The notes under the pieces: generated by a model
Databases searched by the model: none
The model's input: only the letters and a program-made list of their open reading frames with translations
What the model was told of the DNA's origin: nothing
Part shown: positions 25,849 to 39,165 of the stretch, in pieces
How positions within the stretch are numbered: the stretch's first letter is position 1
Layout: the number at the start of each line of letters is the position of its first letter
Program-made: the position numbers and the translations under genes
Assembly: GCA_030272585.1 (NCBI GenBank)
Contig: BSYQ01000007.1
Coordinates: 314,001-378,000 of the forward strand
Reading direction: 5' to 3'
DNA from: Bryopsis sp. KO-2023
Taxonomy: Eukaryota > Chlorophyta > Ulvophyceae > Bryopsidales > Bryopsidaceae
DNA: 64,000 nt

Positions 25849-28800
25849 ATGGACTCCCCTAGGTCCGTCACCTCGGAAATGTCTGAGGTAAGCTTGTCTG
25901 ACTCAAGCAATCTAAAAAAACAGAAAAAAACAAGAGGTTCTGTTTTCAGCACAGTTCAGTTCTTGGTCAGAAACTTTTCAAATTCTTGAAAATTGCAAAC
26001 ACCAGCCAATCACACCCAAGCATCACTCTTTTTTTTTTGGAGGGAAATTCCAAATCAGATTCGTTTGCCTTGCAGGGCCGGCGGCTTCCAGCTTCGATTG
26101 CAAATGCATCGAAAGAGGAACTGCAAAGGAAACTGATTGAGGCATTGAAGGCTCTCAAACTTCGTGATAGAAAACTCCAGCAGGTATTTTCCCCGCTCTT
26201 TCTAATATTTCCTAGCTCCAAAGCATCCCATGTTTTTTCTTGGTGGCTATGGTAAATGGGGTCGATCTCAGAATTTTCTGGAAAATATATATATATATAA
26301 TCACCTTCGTGCTGTCCAACAGCTATCAACCGTGAGTGAAGAGCTGAAGGCTATAAAAGACAGGACCGAACCAGATGAAACCTTGTCTGAAAAACTTGCA
26401 AAGGCATCCGAAGAATTGGAGGTGGCCAAGCAGGACTGTAAGGTGCAACTTACAAAATGGTGCTAATTGTTTTTCACTGTTTCGTTGAGACGTCTCGTTC
26501 AGACTATTACATTTCCTTGGACTGTCTTATCGCTGGTTCTGAGTGGGTCCGTGGGTTCGAGTCGTGCTTTGATTATTGGATCTGTGTCAGTCATGCAGTC
26601 TAAGATTGCTGTGTTATAAATGGAAAAAGGGAATAAAAATGCTCATATAAAATGAAAAAGAGAGTTGGTGTTTGTTTGTAGCTGTTAAGTTTTGGACCTG
26701 ATTCTTATCACCGAAATCACACTAATCTTCTGAGATTCAAACTGCACTACTTCTGCCGGTTCGAACAGACGAAATCTATGTGCAATTGAAAACAACGTAT
26801 TGTTGGGTTGTATGGATTGATTCAGGATCTTGCAGCACAAGTCAATGACCTGACCTCCGAAAAGCAGGGATTGGTGGAAGAATCTTCGGCAGCTTCCAAG
26901 GCTTTGCGAGATCACATGGATAGCTCCCAAGCAATGGAGGAAATGGTGGCGTCGCTGAGATCGGCTTTGAAATCCATGGCCGAGGAGCAGGAGGAGGCAT
27001 TCACTAGAATCGCTGAAGAAAAGGAACAAAAAGAGATCCTGGAGATCGCCCTCGCCGATGCTCAATCCAGGATTAGACATGTCGAAGAAGGGCATTCGAG
27101 AACAGAATCTAAAAATGAGGAGGAAATGGCTTATTATAGAAAACGGGTGGGGGATCTGGAAGGCGATGTTCGAGCGTCGGCTCAAGAAAAGGATGGGATT
27201 GAATCGCAGGCTGCGAGGCTCAGGACTGAGCTGGAAAACCTCAAAAGCCGATGTGAGGAGGAAGGGGCGAATTTTTCCAAATCGGCTGCGGATTGGCAAA
27301 AAAGAGTTTCGGAACTCGAAGGGCTGTTGGAAGAGACGCAAGCCAAGCTGGGGGAGGAATCTGATGGGGATCGGGAGCTGGCGAGAATGGCAGCCAGGAT
27401 TTCCGAGCTTGAGAATGAGAATTCTGCATTGAAAGCTGAGCAGCAGGAAGGGGAGGGAACCGTGTCGATCGCGTATGCTCAGGAGTTGGAAAGATCTGCT
27501 GAAAAATACAGGAAAAAATGCGATGAACTGGAAGCCGAAATCAGTGCAAGCAAAACTGTAGCTGACGAAGCTTTGAAGAAAGTAGAAGAATTGGAGGCGC
27601 AGGCACAGGTTGGGGTCTTGTGTTTGTCATTTGGATGATATCCCTCCCGCATGACTGACATGCAGATATTGTCAGGTGCTGGGCTGTTTCACAATGTGGT
27701 TTATGGAATGGTAGAACCGTTTTTTCATGTTTTCCTGTCATGAAGGGCATCAAGTCGGAAAACGAACGTCTGACAGAAGCCGAAAGACTGACATGCCGAG
27801 AGCTATCCCAGCGATTATCACAGATTGATGATTTTCGCCGGTTGGAGGCACAGTTGAGGTCCGATTTTTGCGAGCTAGAGCAAAGAGCGCAGCAAGCTGA
27901 GGGTGAGGTTGCTGATTTGGAAGAATCTCTTGCAACTGAACGCCAGACATTTGAAACTGAGAGATCAGGATGGGTAGATCAAGTCGAGGAGTTGCAAGAC
28001 CATATTGAGGAGCTGCAAGCGGAGGAAACCGCCGAGGAAGAGGAAGGCGAAGATGGCCAGGAGCCAGTTCCTGTGGAGGGGACGAAAAAAAGGCACGAAG
28101 AAAAGGTGAGAGAAGTAGCGTGGTGATTGGGACGTACATCACTCTTTTGTGTGTTGGGTGTAGCTTTCAGGCTTGATGTATTACGTTGAACAGAAGTGAG
28201 AGATGAGGTTCACCATGTCCCCCTTTATTCTTGATTACGATAAAGAAAAGAAGGCGCCGAAAGAATTAAATGGCAAAAACGCCGTACCGGAACACAGGAC
28301 ACGGCGCATTGTGGGAGAGAATTAAAAGTGTTTTTGGTCGTTGCTCCACAACACTGTTTCGTAGCAAGAAGATAAAACAAGAGGTTTCTGATGTTTTCCT
28401 CTGGTGCTTGACAGATTGCAACCTTGAAGGAGCAACTGGCCGCTGCAAAGGCAGAATGCAAGGAGCTCACAGCAAAGCTTGCGAAAGCTGAGGAATCGCT
28501 GGCCAAAACCACGAAACAGCACAATGAGGCTGTGGCAGAGAGTGAGGGAAATTTCACCAGAGAGAAAGCTGAGATCAGAAAAGGGCACAAGCAAGAGCTA
28601 GCCAAACTGAATTCCGATCTGGAAAAGACGGAAGGGGCCAAAGCTAGTCTGACCGAGGAACTCTCCAGATCAAAATTGGGTTTGGAGAGAATCAAAGAAG
28701 AGAAGGACAAGTTAGCGGGGGAGTTTGCCAAACTGCAGTCAGACATGGAAAAAATCGAGGAGGAGAAGGCTAAACTGTCGGAACAGGTGTCTCAAATCAC

Positions 28801-31602
28801 GGCAGAGCGGGATGCAGTCGAGGAAGAGGGGCGCACAGCAATTGCTGAGCTTTCCTCCAGAGCCACTCACTTCCGAGCAGATGCAACCAAGGTCCCTGGA
28901 TTAGAAAAGAAGGTTTCGGAGCTTCTCAAACAGCTTGCAGATTCTAAGAGGGAAATGGAGCGCCGGCTAGCAACCTCGAAAGAGGAGTGGCTGGCTGAGA
29001 GGACTAAGATCTCCAAAGAGCTCAGCTTTGAGAAATCGCAATCCTCCCGACTTGAGGAGGAAGCCAAGAGTAAATCTGCTCAAGTCGATGAGCTGGAAAA
29101 TACCCTCCAACAAATTCAACCTCAACTATCGGAATATAAGGTAATCTAGAACAATGCGGTGCTGGTGTCTACAGTGGATTGGCCAGATCAGCCTTCCACC
29201 CTCATTTTAATGTCATATATCTGTCATTTTCATGTAATTTATGTGAGAGAAACTGTGCTGCTATCGATTTTCTTGCTTCTCGAATCATAAATCTACGACT
29301 TGTGTTCAAATGGAATTGGCTGGAGGTTTGAGTGGGTGTTTGTGTGGAATCGATGTTTATAGAATCAAATAGAAGAAGGTGCCTTAGCTATGGAAGGGAA
29401 GAACCAGGAAATCACACAGCTTGCACATCGTGTCGAGGAACAGAGCAAAGAGTTAGAAAACTGGAAAGAATCAAACGATGGGGAGAAGGAGAAAATGAAA
29501 AAAGTTCTAGGTAGGTTATTGATTGCACCACGTGCTCACAAACGATTGCTTATTTTTGGAAAGGAAAAGGTAACTCTTTGTTCCCTTGATGTCAAATAAT
29601 TCCAAGATAAAGCGGCAGGTGAAAAAGCTTTTGGTCAACCAGGCTGCTCGTTTGGATTTGGTCAATGCTAGGTCTGTGGGATGCTGCCTAATTGGTGCAA
29701 TGGTTGGTTGCTTCACAGTTGAACTGCGGAAGAGATTGGACAGGGCAAATACCCAGCAAAGGAAATCTGAACTGGAAGCTGCCGAGCTGCGAGGCAAGGC
29801 GGAAGCTGAAAAGCAGTCGATGGCAGTGGAGCTTGATAGCACTAGGAGCCAGTCCGAGCAGGCTGCCACGGAGTTGAAAGAATATAAGATCCGAGCACAT
29901 GCACTCTTGAAAAGCAAGGATATGGAGCTGCAAGAGCTGAAGGAGGGAGCTGATGTTCGTTCGGATATCGCAGAGCAATTGACGGCCCTCGAGGAGACTG
30001 CTGAAGCTCTTACTGTGGAAAGAGATGAATTGCAGGTATGATTTTGCACAGAAACGAAATGGATTCGTGGTTAAATATGAGATTTGATGGGTGGAGGAGG
30101 GGGGGGGCAGAAGAGTACCCAGGAAGTAGAATAAAGAAAATAGGAGGTTTGGAATCACTGAATGAAGCCATGTGTGTTATTCAATTACTGTCATATATTT
30201 ATTCACTAGACCAGAACACAGAGGATCTGTGTGTGTTCAGACGCAATTGGCTGAAAGAGAAGACAGCTTCACTAGACACCTGGACGATTTGACGGAAGAA
30301 TTCCGAGTCCAACTAGATGGAATGAGTGCAGAGGTGCTGCAATATAAAGGGGCGGCCGAGGCTGCCAGTCGAGAAGCTGAGCAGTGGAAAGCCAGTTCAC
30401 TGGACCACCAACGCAGAGCTAACGAAGGGTGCGTTCCAGATTCGAATGCATTGTATATTCCAAGAAATCTTGCAAGCTCCATTACTTTCTGTGGCTGACC
30501 ACTTTCCATATTGAAACATTACATGACTGTGAGTAGAATACAAGGGCCAGTAAAAACTACTGCAAACAGGTAAAAAAGTATCCTGAGATTTTGACAATTT
30601 GCTACCCATCCTTAAAAGATTTAAAGAGCAACTTATTCTTCAGGCATCATGAAGCGGCTGTCAGTGCAGCCGACACCTCAGAAGTCACGGAGCTTCAGCA
30701 GGCACTGGAAAAAACGAGTCTCGAGCTGGATTCTCTACGAACCACCTCCGAGGAGGTTTGCCAAGCCAAGGACGAAGAAATAACCCGACTTTTGCACCTC
30801 AACTCTGATCTGAAAGGGCGACTGGATGCTGCGTCTGCATCTCCAAGGATGGACCACTATGGCCGCCATCCGAAGGACGATTTCACTGGCGACAGTGTCA
30901 TGACACACACGGATGCATTTGAATTCGAGAATCTGCTGAACGACCGAGGGGAAGCTGCATCTGTTGCCAGCAATACCAGCGTAGATCGAGGTTTGACCTG
31001 GGGGGAGGGTGGGGACTCCAAAATCTTTGCCCTGGCTCAACGCCAAGCACAGAGGGACGAAGCAATCTTGTCTGTGGAAAAACGAAATCGTGCTCTGGAG
31101 GCTGAAGTGTTGGATTTAGAGCGTGAGTTGAAATTGAGGGAAGAGCAAGATGCGGTGCTGAAGGAGGCACTTCGTGATGCTGATCGAAGGAGAGAGCAAC
31201 AGGAGAATATGTTGGACCAGGTGGATATGGAGTACCTGAAGAATACGGTCGTGAAGCTTCTCGAGACGGGAGAAGCAGAGGCCCTGTTGCCTGTTTTGTG
31301 CAGATTGCTTAAGCTGACTGATGAGGAGGAAAAGGGGGTGCGAGCATCTGTAAAAGCCGTACGAGAGGTGAGGTCTCAGCTGATCCACTATGGGATTATC
31401 GCATCTGTGCAAAACATATGTCCGTTGCTGGTGCCTGTTTTTCTGCAGGGAGTAATTTTTTCGGCCCGGGTGCTTCCCTAATGAGTTATTATTGTTATTG
31501 AATTGAGATTGTCTGTTGCAGAAGCAAGCTAAGGAAGCCGTTGAGGCGGCGGGTGCTTCAGGGGGACTCCTGTCAGGGTTATCCAACTGGGCGTGGTCTT
31601 GA
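25849..31602 (+). CDS. GRIP-domain golgin, long coiled coil
   Basis: Eleven exons with fitting phases: 25849-25887, 26076-26183, 26323-26442, 26826-27608, 27746-28105, 28415-29140, 29363-29510, 29719-30035, 30241-30428, 30644-31367, 31522-31602. Nearly all of the protein is heptad-rich coiled coil (Glu, Lys, Leu, Ala, Gln). The C-terminus has a GRIP-type segment, DMEYLKNTVVKLLETGEAEA then LLPVLCRLLKLTDEEEK, which holds the aromatic residue that in golgin-97/245 binds Arl1 on trans-Golgi membranes. A short tail ends SNWAWS. Predicted role: tethering vesicles at the trans-Golgi. Which golgin (GCC88, GCC185 or golgin-245 type) cannot be told from the coiled coil alone. Confidence 0.85.
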
Positions 31603-32577
31603 TGATTTGAAGATGTAGCTTTTCTTATGTGTTTTTTTTTCCTTTGTTGATGGTCTTTTTGTTTTGTCATTTGTTTTGTGATTATTTCTCTTCTGGCTGC
31701 ATGATTTCACAATGATTTTTAGTGCTCAATGAGGGGGTTGGGGGTTCTCCTGTTTAGACATTCGCATCTTGGTAGTGTTTGGAAGGGGTGTACATCGAGT
31801 CAGGTTTTATCAAGTTTACTCGCGAAGGATTGCTGTGAAATAAATTATCTTCTATTTTAAGACATCATGAACTGTATTGATGAACGGTCACAACAGCTCC
31901 AAAGTCAGAGCACGGAATGGTTCTGTGCCAGATTGTTCCAGGTGGTGAAAATCAGTAGTGATTGAAGCAAGACATGCACCTCATCTTCTGAAAGTTTCCA
32001 AAGAGAGGCGCAATTTTCAGTATTTCCCTATAATTCACGTCAGAAACTAGCTTCTTTCAGCTCACACAATCCTCCTTTCTCAAGACAGAAAACTGAATAT
32101 ATAAAGTTCTTCAGCAAGCTCTGATCAATCCTCCCAAGTAGCTCAGCTCTTCTTTGCCGTCTATCCAGGAGATCAGGTCCATGGACCAGGATCCAGTCGA
32201 TGAGGAATGCAAAATGGTGGTGGCCGGATTGAGCAAGCGGTTAGGATTGGTTGTGTTTGGGGGTGATAGTTGTGCTTTTGCTGTTATGTAATTATTGATT
32301 GATTGACAGTAGAGCATAACACTACCTAGTGATACATTCTAAAGCCGGACGATGTTTTGGCTACTGAAACTTACAAAAGAAATCAAGCTTTTGAAAAAGT
32401 CTCCTGTTTTCTTTTCAAAAAAATGTTGAAAAAGGAAAAAAAGCTGCTCTAAACGGAATAGGAGACTAATTTAATGCTCACTGAAATAATGTAGCATTCC
32501 AGCGATCCGTTGAAGAGCACGCAAAATTCAATATCGCCATAATTGTGACCAAAGTGGTAATTATAAAGGAAAACACC
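31603..32577. other. Intergenic, golgin 3' flank
   Basis: T-rich golgin 3' UTR, with an AATAAA-like TAAATAAA... signal not clearly placed. Nothing else recognised. Confidence 0.4.
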
Positions 32578-33793
32578 TTAAGTCTTCATATAACACCTCC
32601 CTAGGTGAGAATTTGATCTCTCCCATCTGGCTGGATATGTGCTCAATTGTTTTGTTAGCGTCTTGGACTTCAGATTTCTGTTGACGGTGCCACAAAGGAG
32701 CAATACGAACACAAAATAGCCAATCATAACTACCATCGTTGCCTCAATGCCGGCGACAAGATACAGGGTCCTTAAGGCGCCTTCAGATTTGGAGTCTGAG
32801 CGCACTGGTCCGCTCACAGGCCACCAGAGTTTATGTGATGGTAGATAATCCCAAGTCAGCAGGGCCAAGGCTGCGCAGGGGACCCAACTCGCCTCCTCGC
32901 AGTCGCCAAGAATTCGGGCAGCGGGCACAGACTGCACCAGCATTGTATCAAACATTCCCATACCCGCTGGGGCGTCTGGCTCCATTGCACGTTGACCACC
33001 CCCTCTACAATGCAAAAAATGCACCAGAGCGGCCCTTGATCGATGATTTCAGGCTGTCTCCCTCTCAGAGATGTAGTGCATGCTACAGGTGATTCAGAAA
33101 AAATAGATGATGTCCATTCAAACACATCAATTTTCATTGTTCTATAGAAGAGATAAACCCTAGACCCAAAAAAACCTTATGTTTCTTAAGGAGGTTTAAA
33201 GAATTTTCCTAGCCTTCCTTTGGTTCAACTTTTCACGTGCAGTCTGTAGAATAGTGCCCCTTTGCCTTCAATTCATTTGTGTTTGAAAATATGCTGGCAC
33301 CACAGTTTCAACTATTTGGAATTTTGTGGGACCAATCAATGACTACATTGCTGATCATGTTGCATTTCCACTGGGTGAACATCTTTCCCAGAAGCAAATA
33401 GAGCAAAAGGCACAATAAGCTTTAAGTTTCAAACAAGTTTCGCGAATCGTCCTTCAGGGGTTCTCATCCTCTCTTGAAACAAAAAGAGAATGTTGGCGTG
33501 AGGCACGTGACGGATCCCAGGCGTATCAGAACGGCGTAAGTTGCTCTTGGTCACCAGCAATGATATTTCTCCGCAATGCCGTTTGGAAAGTATCAAATAC
33601 ATACGAAGACTGACGCTACCAAGAGAGAGAGAGTAATAGCTCCCGCTTCTTGTACAGTCCTCCGAGAGAACTGAGCCCGCGTGAAGGCAATTTGACGAAA
33701 GTGCTTCAGAGAGGACAAATGGTGGGCTTCCTCTCTTAAACGAAAAGAACGTTCAATGTGCACATTTGCGACCCCTGATGCCTCAGCAGACAT
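32578..33793 (-). CDS. Hypothetical small membrane protein (possible two-exon gene)
   Basis: Two open stretches on the minus strand may belong together. 33593-33793 begins MSAEASGVANVHIERSFRLR and ends with a hydrophobic segment. 32578 to about 33020 carries a clear transmembrane segment (IEATMVVMIGYFVFVLLLCG) followed by a basic tail (NRNLKSKTLTKQ). No family recognised, and a donor/acceptor pair that joins them in phase was not confirmed. Either piece may be a chance ORF. Confidence 0.25.
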
Positions 33794-34382
33794 GGCATGG
33801 TGGAGAAGACTCCGAGTTTCGTTTCATTGGGTTCAGTTCCCGCTTTTTGATACATAGGCTGTTCGGCTGTCCCAATCTCAAACCAAGGTACACAGGGAGA
33901 GAGGACCATTGCCACAGCGAAACTGTCACGAAGTCATGTAAGGAATTCTTCAGAGTTTTCTCAAAACGGGTTGACATATGCCCACCGATTGTATTCAATT
34001 GACTAGCTGAGACGTGATCTTGTATGTTGCAAGCACAGGCCAATCGAACTAGTGGATGCTTGTCAGAAGTGCTTTTCGCATGACCAGCCGCGCAAGCTGC
34101 CGTTCAGGAAACTCATGAAGGTCCATCGAACAAATAATATTTGAAGTATGACGTAGTTTGGCTTGGGGGCGTTTTTAGAACAATTTGAGAGTTGTTGCTT
34201 GTTTGGGATGGTTTGGGACTTCTTTGTTCTTTGTGAGTTTTATAATTCTTTTTAAACGATACACAGAGTTTTCAGTTCTCACTTCATTCTTATTGGACCA
34301 AAAATTTTGAAATAGGCTCCTCGTTCCAACAGCCATAAAGCTAAAACAATCAATAATTACAACCCACAGCAAAAGAGAGCCA

Positions 34383-34763
34383 TCACCCTCCATTAAAAAC
34401 ATACTCCGCAAAACATGTATCCGCTCCAGCAGTCACCCTGGACGCCAAATCCAAATAACGATCGCCATAGGCCGCAACAAGTTCCCCTGGCTTTTGCAAA
34501 ATCGTCATTAAGAGTTCTGGAAGGAAGGCGTCCTTGAGAGCGACCCACGAGGATTGGCGGAGAGTCGCAATATTGGTCGTGTACCACAGTTCTGCCTCTC
34601 CAATAAGATACACAGGGAATTTACTTTTCTGCCTCTGATCCGTTGTCCAGCCATTCGCTTCTTGGGTCTTGATATTCACTTGTTGGCGCAATCCAGAAGG
34701 AGGATCCGCCCGGGTAATCTCTTCCTCCTCCGACGAGTCGTCTGAGTTGAGTCGGTCCCCCAT
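34383..34763 (-). pseudogene. Retrotransposon gag fragment
   Basis: A 126-codon minus-strand ORF with the pattern of the Retrotrans_gag capsid domain: KFPVYLIGEAELWYTTNI, SSWVALKDAFLPELL, GELVAAYGDRYLDLASRV (substrate-like linker, W.AL...F and a later A....L). It starts 64 bp after a primer-binding site and short LTR on the same strand. It stops at 34383 with no protease or polymerase following, so it is a truncated copy or part of a short non-autonomous element. Confidence 0.7.
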
Positions 34764-34826
34764 CTCTTACACACTCGGAACCGATTTAAAAAGATTGACC
34801 AGCAGGGAGACTTGCAGAATCAACCG

Positions 34827-34988
34827 GCTCCGAAACCAATTGTTGCCGGACAAGTGGGCCCAGATTCTTCCACAGTATTAACAATAGCACAGCCTTTGTA
34901 GGCAACAACACATGAAAACTACCTCGAACTCCTAATGGTCACATCAGAAACTAGTCAGGAATCACTACCACAAGCCGGCAAAGCAACA
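34827..34988 (-). mobile_element. Short LTR (about 148 bp) with primer-binding site
   Basis: On the minus strand, 34988-34841 runs from TGTTGC to GGCAACA: TG...CA ends with short inverted termini. It is followed by AT and TGGTTTCGGAGC (34838-34827), the same 12-mer as at the LTRs near the left edge. LTRs this small are typical of TRIM/SMART elements. The partner LTR was not found in the window. Confidence 0.55.
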
Positions 34989-35319
34989 ACGAACAACAAC
35001 AACAACAATAAGTACATATCGCAAAGCACTTCATCTTCTTAGCAAAACTGACTGGTTTTACAGTTTTTCCTGGCGTGGTTTGGCTTTCAAGTTTTCACGC
35101 AATCATTATTGATGATTAAGTGATGTTCAGCAGACTTTTACTCTGTGCTGCATTTTCATCACTCCATAGAAAATTGATCATTTTTTTACTGAGAAAACCC
35201 TGCTGTTCACGTGATTAACTGATGAAAATGTCCAGTCTTCCGAGTGGTTGGGCCAGTTTCTGTCATCCGACGCATGCGTCACCACATAACAGTTCTGCAG
35301 CTCCTTCACTCGCGCGTTT

Positions 35320-38114
35320 GTGGAAGACCTTGGTGGCCAGCGGGTGGAGTACGATCTCTATAATCGAATCGGGAGGACACCGAAATGGTATAAGGCACCC
35401 CTTTCGCTGGCGTCGACGTCTTTTCGATCGTCACAAAAGAGCACTGCCCGACCATCCCCAACTCACTTACAGGTTTCCGGCCAGGAGCGCTATGCGTTTA
35501 TTGTGGAGTGGATTGATCCGCAGTCGGGGATCACTTGGAAGTACCAGCTTCTGTATTTCAAAGACACCCGAGAAGTTGAGATGGTGAGACCGGTGATCGT
35601 GGGTGTTCGGTTAGGGTTTTCTTCCAGATTCTGGTGTTAAAAATAAAGGCGGCAGGTGCTTCCAGCGACATATTGATCTGCTTCAAACGCTGGGTCGATG
35701 GCTCCATATATAAGCGTCAAGTCGTCACCAACGAATAAAAAGATGACAGTTCATCGATATTTTATTATTGCTGATATATTCTTGAGGAATGCATGCGGAA
35801 AAATTATTTCATTAGGAATAAAATGAGGTGTCCATTTTTTCTCCAGAAACTCTAGAACATCCTGATGAAACCACTCAGAAATCGTGATTGAGGCAGGGTT
35901 CACCTACTGTTTTTTGTCATTGTCAATATTTAATGTGATTTTTTGTGTTGCTTCTTCATTCCTCCAGCATGACATCAAGAATCGAAGAATCTTCTTGAAG
36001 CGCACCAGGTTTGATGAGATAAGGCCAGAGCTTTTGTATGTTGGGGGATCCATCAACATCTACTCCAGGCACCTCAAAATAGTGGACTACAGCGATGATT
36101 ACACCAGAATCAAGCTGGGAACACAGGCCGAAAGGTGATTATAACTTGCATGTTGGGTAGAAAATTGACCAAAAAAAAAGTAAATTGAATTGAGGGGGCT
36201 AACTTGTGATAGAATGAGCGTCAATGTATTTGTTCTTCTGGGATCGAGTGATTTTTAGTTTTGGCAGGTGAGATATTGATGCCGGATTATTATTCATTGA
36301 GAAATGAATATTGATGTGACAGGATGTAGTGTTTGTGATTTTTGAAAAAGGACATGTGCTTTGGTGAAGCCTGACGGCGTTGCAAACTTGGGAAAGATTC
36401 TGGATGCAATCGCTCAGAGCAGATTGGTGGTCAGGTAAGGCCTAGCTTTTTCCAAGTCGAGCAAGTACATGGCAGGGGACACTCTTGCACAATATTTCAC
36501 AGGAAATTTGCCACGTGGGAAATGATGTGATAAGATGAAGAGAACCCCGACTGGCCAGAAACATATGTATAGTTTTTTCAGAAATTCCATTGGTCAGGCA
36601 CATTGATTTTTGATTTTTCTCATGGTGGAGATTGAAATGCATGCATGTTGATGGTGTGGGTGCCTTTGTGTCAGCCAGTTACGAATGTGCCGACTCACGA
36701 AAGAGGAAGCACAGAGGTTCTATGTGGACCACGCACACAAGCCATTCTTCAACAAACTCACCACATTCATGTCCAGCGATCGAATGGTGGCAATGGAGCT
36801 AATAGGTCCTGGTGCGATTGCCACATGGAGAGAACTCCTTGGACCGACCGACACTGAAACAGCAAGAAACGATGCACCATCGTCTCTACGGGCTTGCTTC
36901 GGAACAGACGGTAAGGGTTGGGTTGGGGATGGTGTGTAGATAAGTTCCTAGCTTTTAGTTTTTCTGTCAGACTCACAAGGATGTACCAGCATGGTCAAAT
37001 CAGGTAAACCACAGCTCCTTCCATAGTTGTCAGGGGACTTCGCAAAAAATCCCCGTGTTGTTGTTAGTACTTGTAACTGGCGCCCTTTATCTGATAAAAG
37101 AGTAAAGTCATTCTTCTTTTAAAAAGAGTTCAGTCATTCTTCTGGTGGTGTTTTGTTTTCAGGCACTGCAAATGCTTGCCATGGATCAGATTCCACAACT
37201 TCAGCCCAGCAAGAGCTATCATTCTTTTTCTCTTCGGGGCCCCTCGGAAAATGCTGCGAAGCCCAAAATTCAACACTCGGAATCGTCAAGCCCCATGTAG
37301 TCAAAGAAGGCAGTGCTGGGATGATCATCGACAAAATTCAAGAAAAGGGGCTCTCTATCGTCGCCATGCAAATGTTCAATTTGGATAAAGTCAACGCCGC
37401 TGAATTCTATGAGGTGTACAGAGGCGTCGTGAACCCAGGCAAGGGCACCAAACATTCCTCCATTACAATGGAGGTTTTTCCTGTCGACTGCAAACTGCTT
37501 AGAGAGGCCCCAAGATTAAATGCATGAATTATAAAAAATAATTATGAATTACATGCCATACCTTTGCACATATGCTTCTGCCAAACCTTGTTTTAGCTGC
37601 AGTTAATTTTTGCTGATTGGAGCCAAATTCGCCAAATCTTCTACAAGAAGATAATTTGACTGGAACTAATTCAAACCATTTGAACGGATTGCAAAAATTG
37701 ATTCTTTTTCTGTATTTTTAATCATTATTTTTTCCTTTTTTTCTCTTTAAAGTACAAGCAAAAGGACAATTTCCATTCACTGGCGACCATGCGTTACACA
37801 ACGATACCGAGCCACATATCAATTTTTATGTTTCTTCACAAAAAAACACAGGTGAATTCAGTGGCATGGTGTCAGAGCTGATGTCCGGACCTTGCATTGC
37901 GATGGAAATTATGGATCCAAATGGAGAAAACGTGGTCGAGGATTTCCGAGAGCTCTGTGGACCTTCCGATCCCGAGCTGGCACGAGTTCTGAGGCCCAAA
38001 TCCCTGAGATCGCTGTTCGGTCAAGCGAAAGTTCAAAACGCCATCCACTGCACAGATTTGGAGGAAGACGGTGAACTGGAAGTCAATTATTTCTTCACCA
38101 TTCTGCAAGAATGA
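35320..38114 (+). CDS. NME7: Nucleoside diphosphate kinase 7 (DM10 plus two NDK domains)
   Basis: Exons 35473-35583, 35968-36134, 36351-36434, 36675-36910, 37163-37438 and 37852-38114 join in phase; the first exon with the start codon lies upstream (an open frame covers 35320-35472) but I could not fix it. The DM10 domain comes first (ERYAFIVEWIDPQSG, IFLKRTRFDEIRPELL, INIYSRHLKIVDYSDDYT), then NDK-A (TCALVKPDGVANLGKIL, catalytic His in ACHGSDS) and NDK-B (LGIVKPHVVKEGSAGMII, His in NAIHCTDL). NME7 is part of the gamma-tubulin ring complex and of axonemal microtubules. The intron before the last exon uses a GC donor (GCAAGG at 37439). Presence suggests a lineage with centrioles or flagella. 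Confidence 0.93.
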
Positions 38115-39165
38115 TGTTTCTTAGTTCTGTGCCATTTTTTTTTCCTTTTCTTAACCACCCACCACACAGGATGAAGGGGCGTCTGTAGTTCGTCAGGCAA
38201 TATGCATCATTGCATCAAAGGACCTACATTCACAAACGACTCTATTCTGGAAGTGAATATTAATGCACCAAGGGTGCTTGAACGGAGGGGCAGCAACTGC
38301 ATTTTCACTTCCATCCTTATTTCTCATGCAAAAAAAAATCCGAAAAGGACATTCCATGAATCGAACAGAGCTTATTCCACGATTTGCTACACTATCGACC
38401 CTATCTAATCCATCGCTTGTTTGCACACAAAGCTGCAAATTGCCAAAACTTAAAAATTGCAGCTTATATTTCTGCAAGACACTTTTCACCGATGGAAAGA
38501 TCACAATATCCCTGATAAAATTACAGCATTCTGTTTCTTTCTTCAGTTTTCTTTTCTTCAACTTGCCACCCACTCACATTTTCTCGTATCTTTCTTTTTT
38601 TCATTTTTTTTAAGTCCTGTCATATTGAACGCTGGGCAGCCAACCACCCAACCCTCATCAAAAGCAATTTTTTAATCTCTATATCAAACGAACCGTCACA
38701 TTCAAACCCCACAAATATGAAGAAAAATGCACACCTAGACAGACATTTGTGGGGCAACCATACCCCCCACAAGAAGAAGAAAGGAAGAAAAACAATCCAA
38801 AAAAACACTAAAATCCCCACCATGTCTGCCTTTATGCAATACATTTGTTGCAACATGGTAACAAATATCCAGATGCACATTTCAAGTCGAACATGGCCAA
38901 CTGCTTTTCCGTATTTCGACACCGACCCTTAGATCCTCCCCCCACCCCCCTTTCTTTTCTTGCGAGAATTGAAGTGCAGCCGTGAACAAATGGCAAAACT
39001 TCTTTTTCACTCCAGGGATAGTCTTCTCCCTCTTTTCCTTGCATCGAAATATTAGAATGAAAGAGTCTAGGAAAGGCCCAGCAGGAAAACAATCTAACTT
39101 CAATGGTTAAAACCTCGACACGTTTTCCTCTTTCTTGATGGTCAATAGGATTTGGTTCTTTTTCG
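38115..39165. other. Intergenic between convergent NME7 and UBL genes
   Basis: AT-rich, T and A runs, no recognised ORF. Both genes end here, so mostly 3' UTR and spacer. Confidence 0.5.

Noticed and set aside
26500..26600. tRNA-like GGGTTCGAGTC in a golgin intron
   Set aside because: Only a B-box-like match; no A box at proper spacing and no cloverleaf stems.
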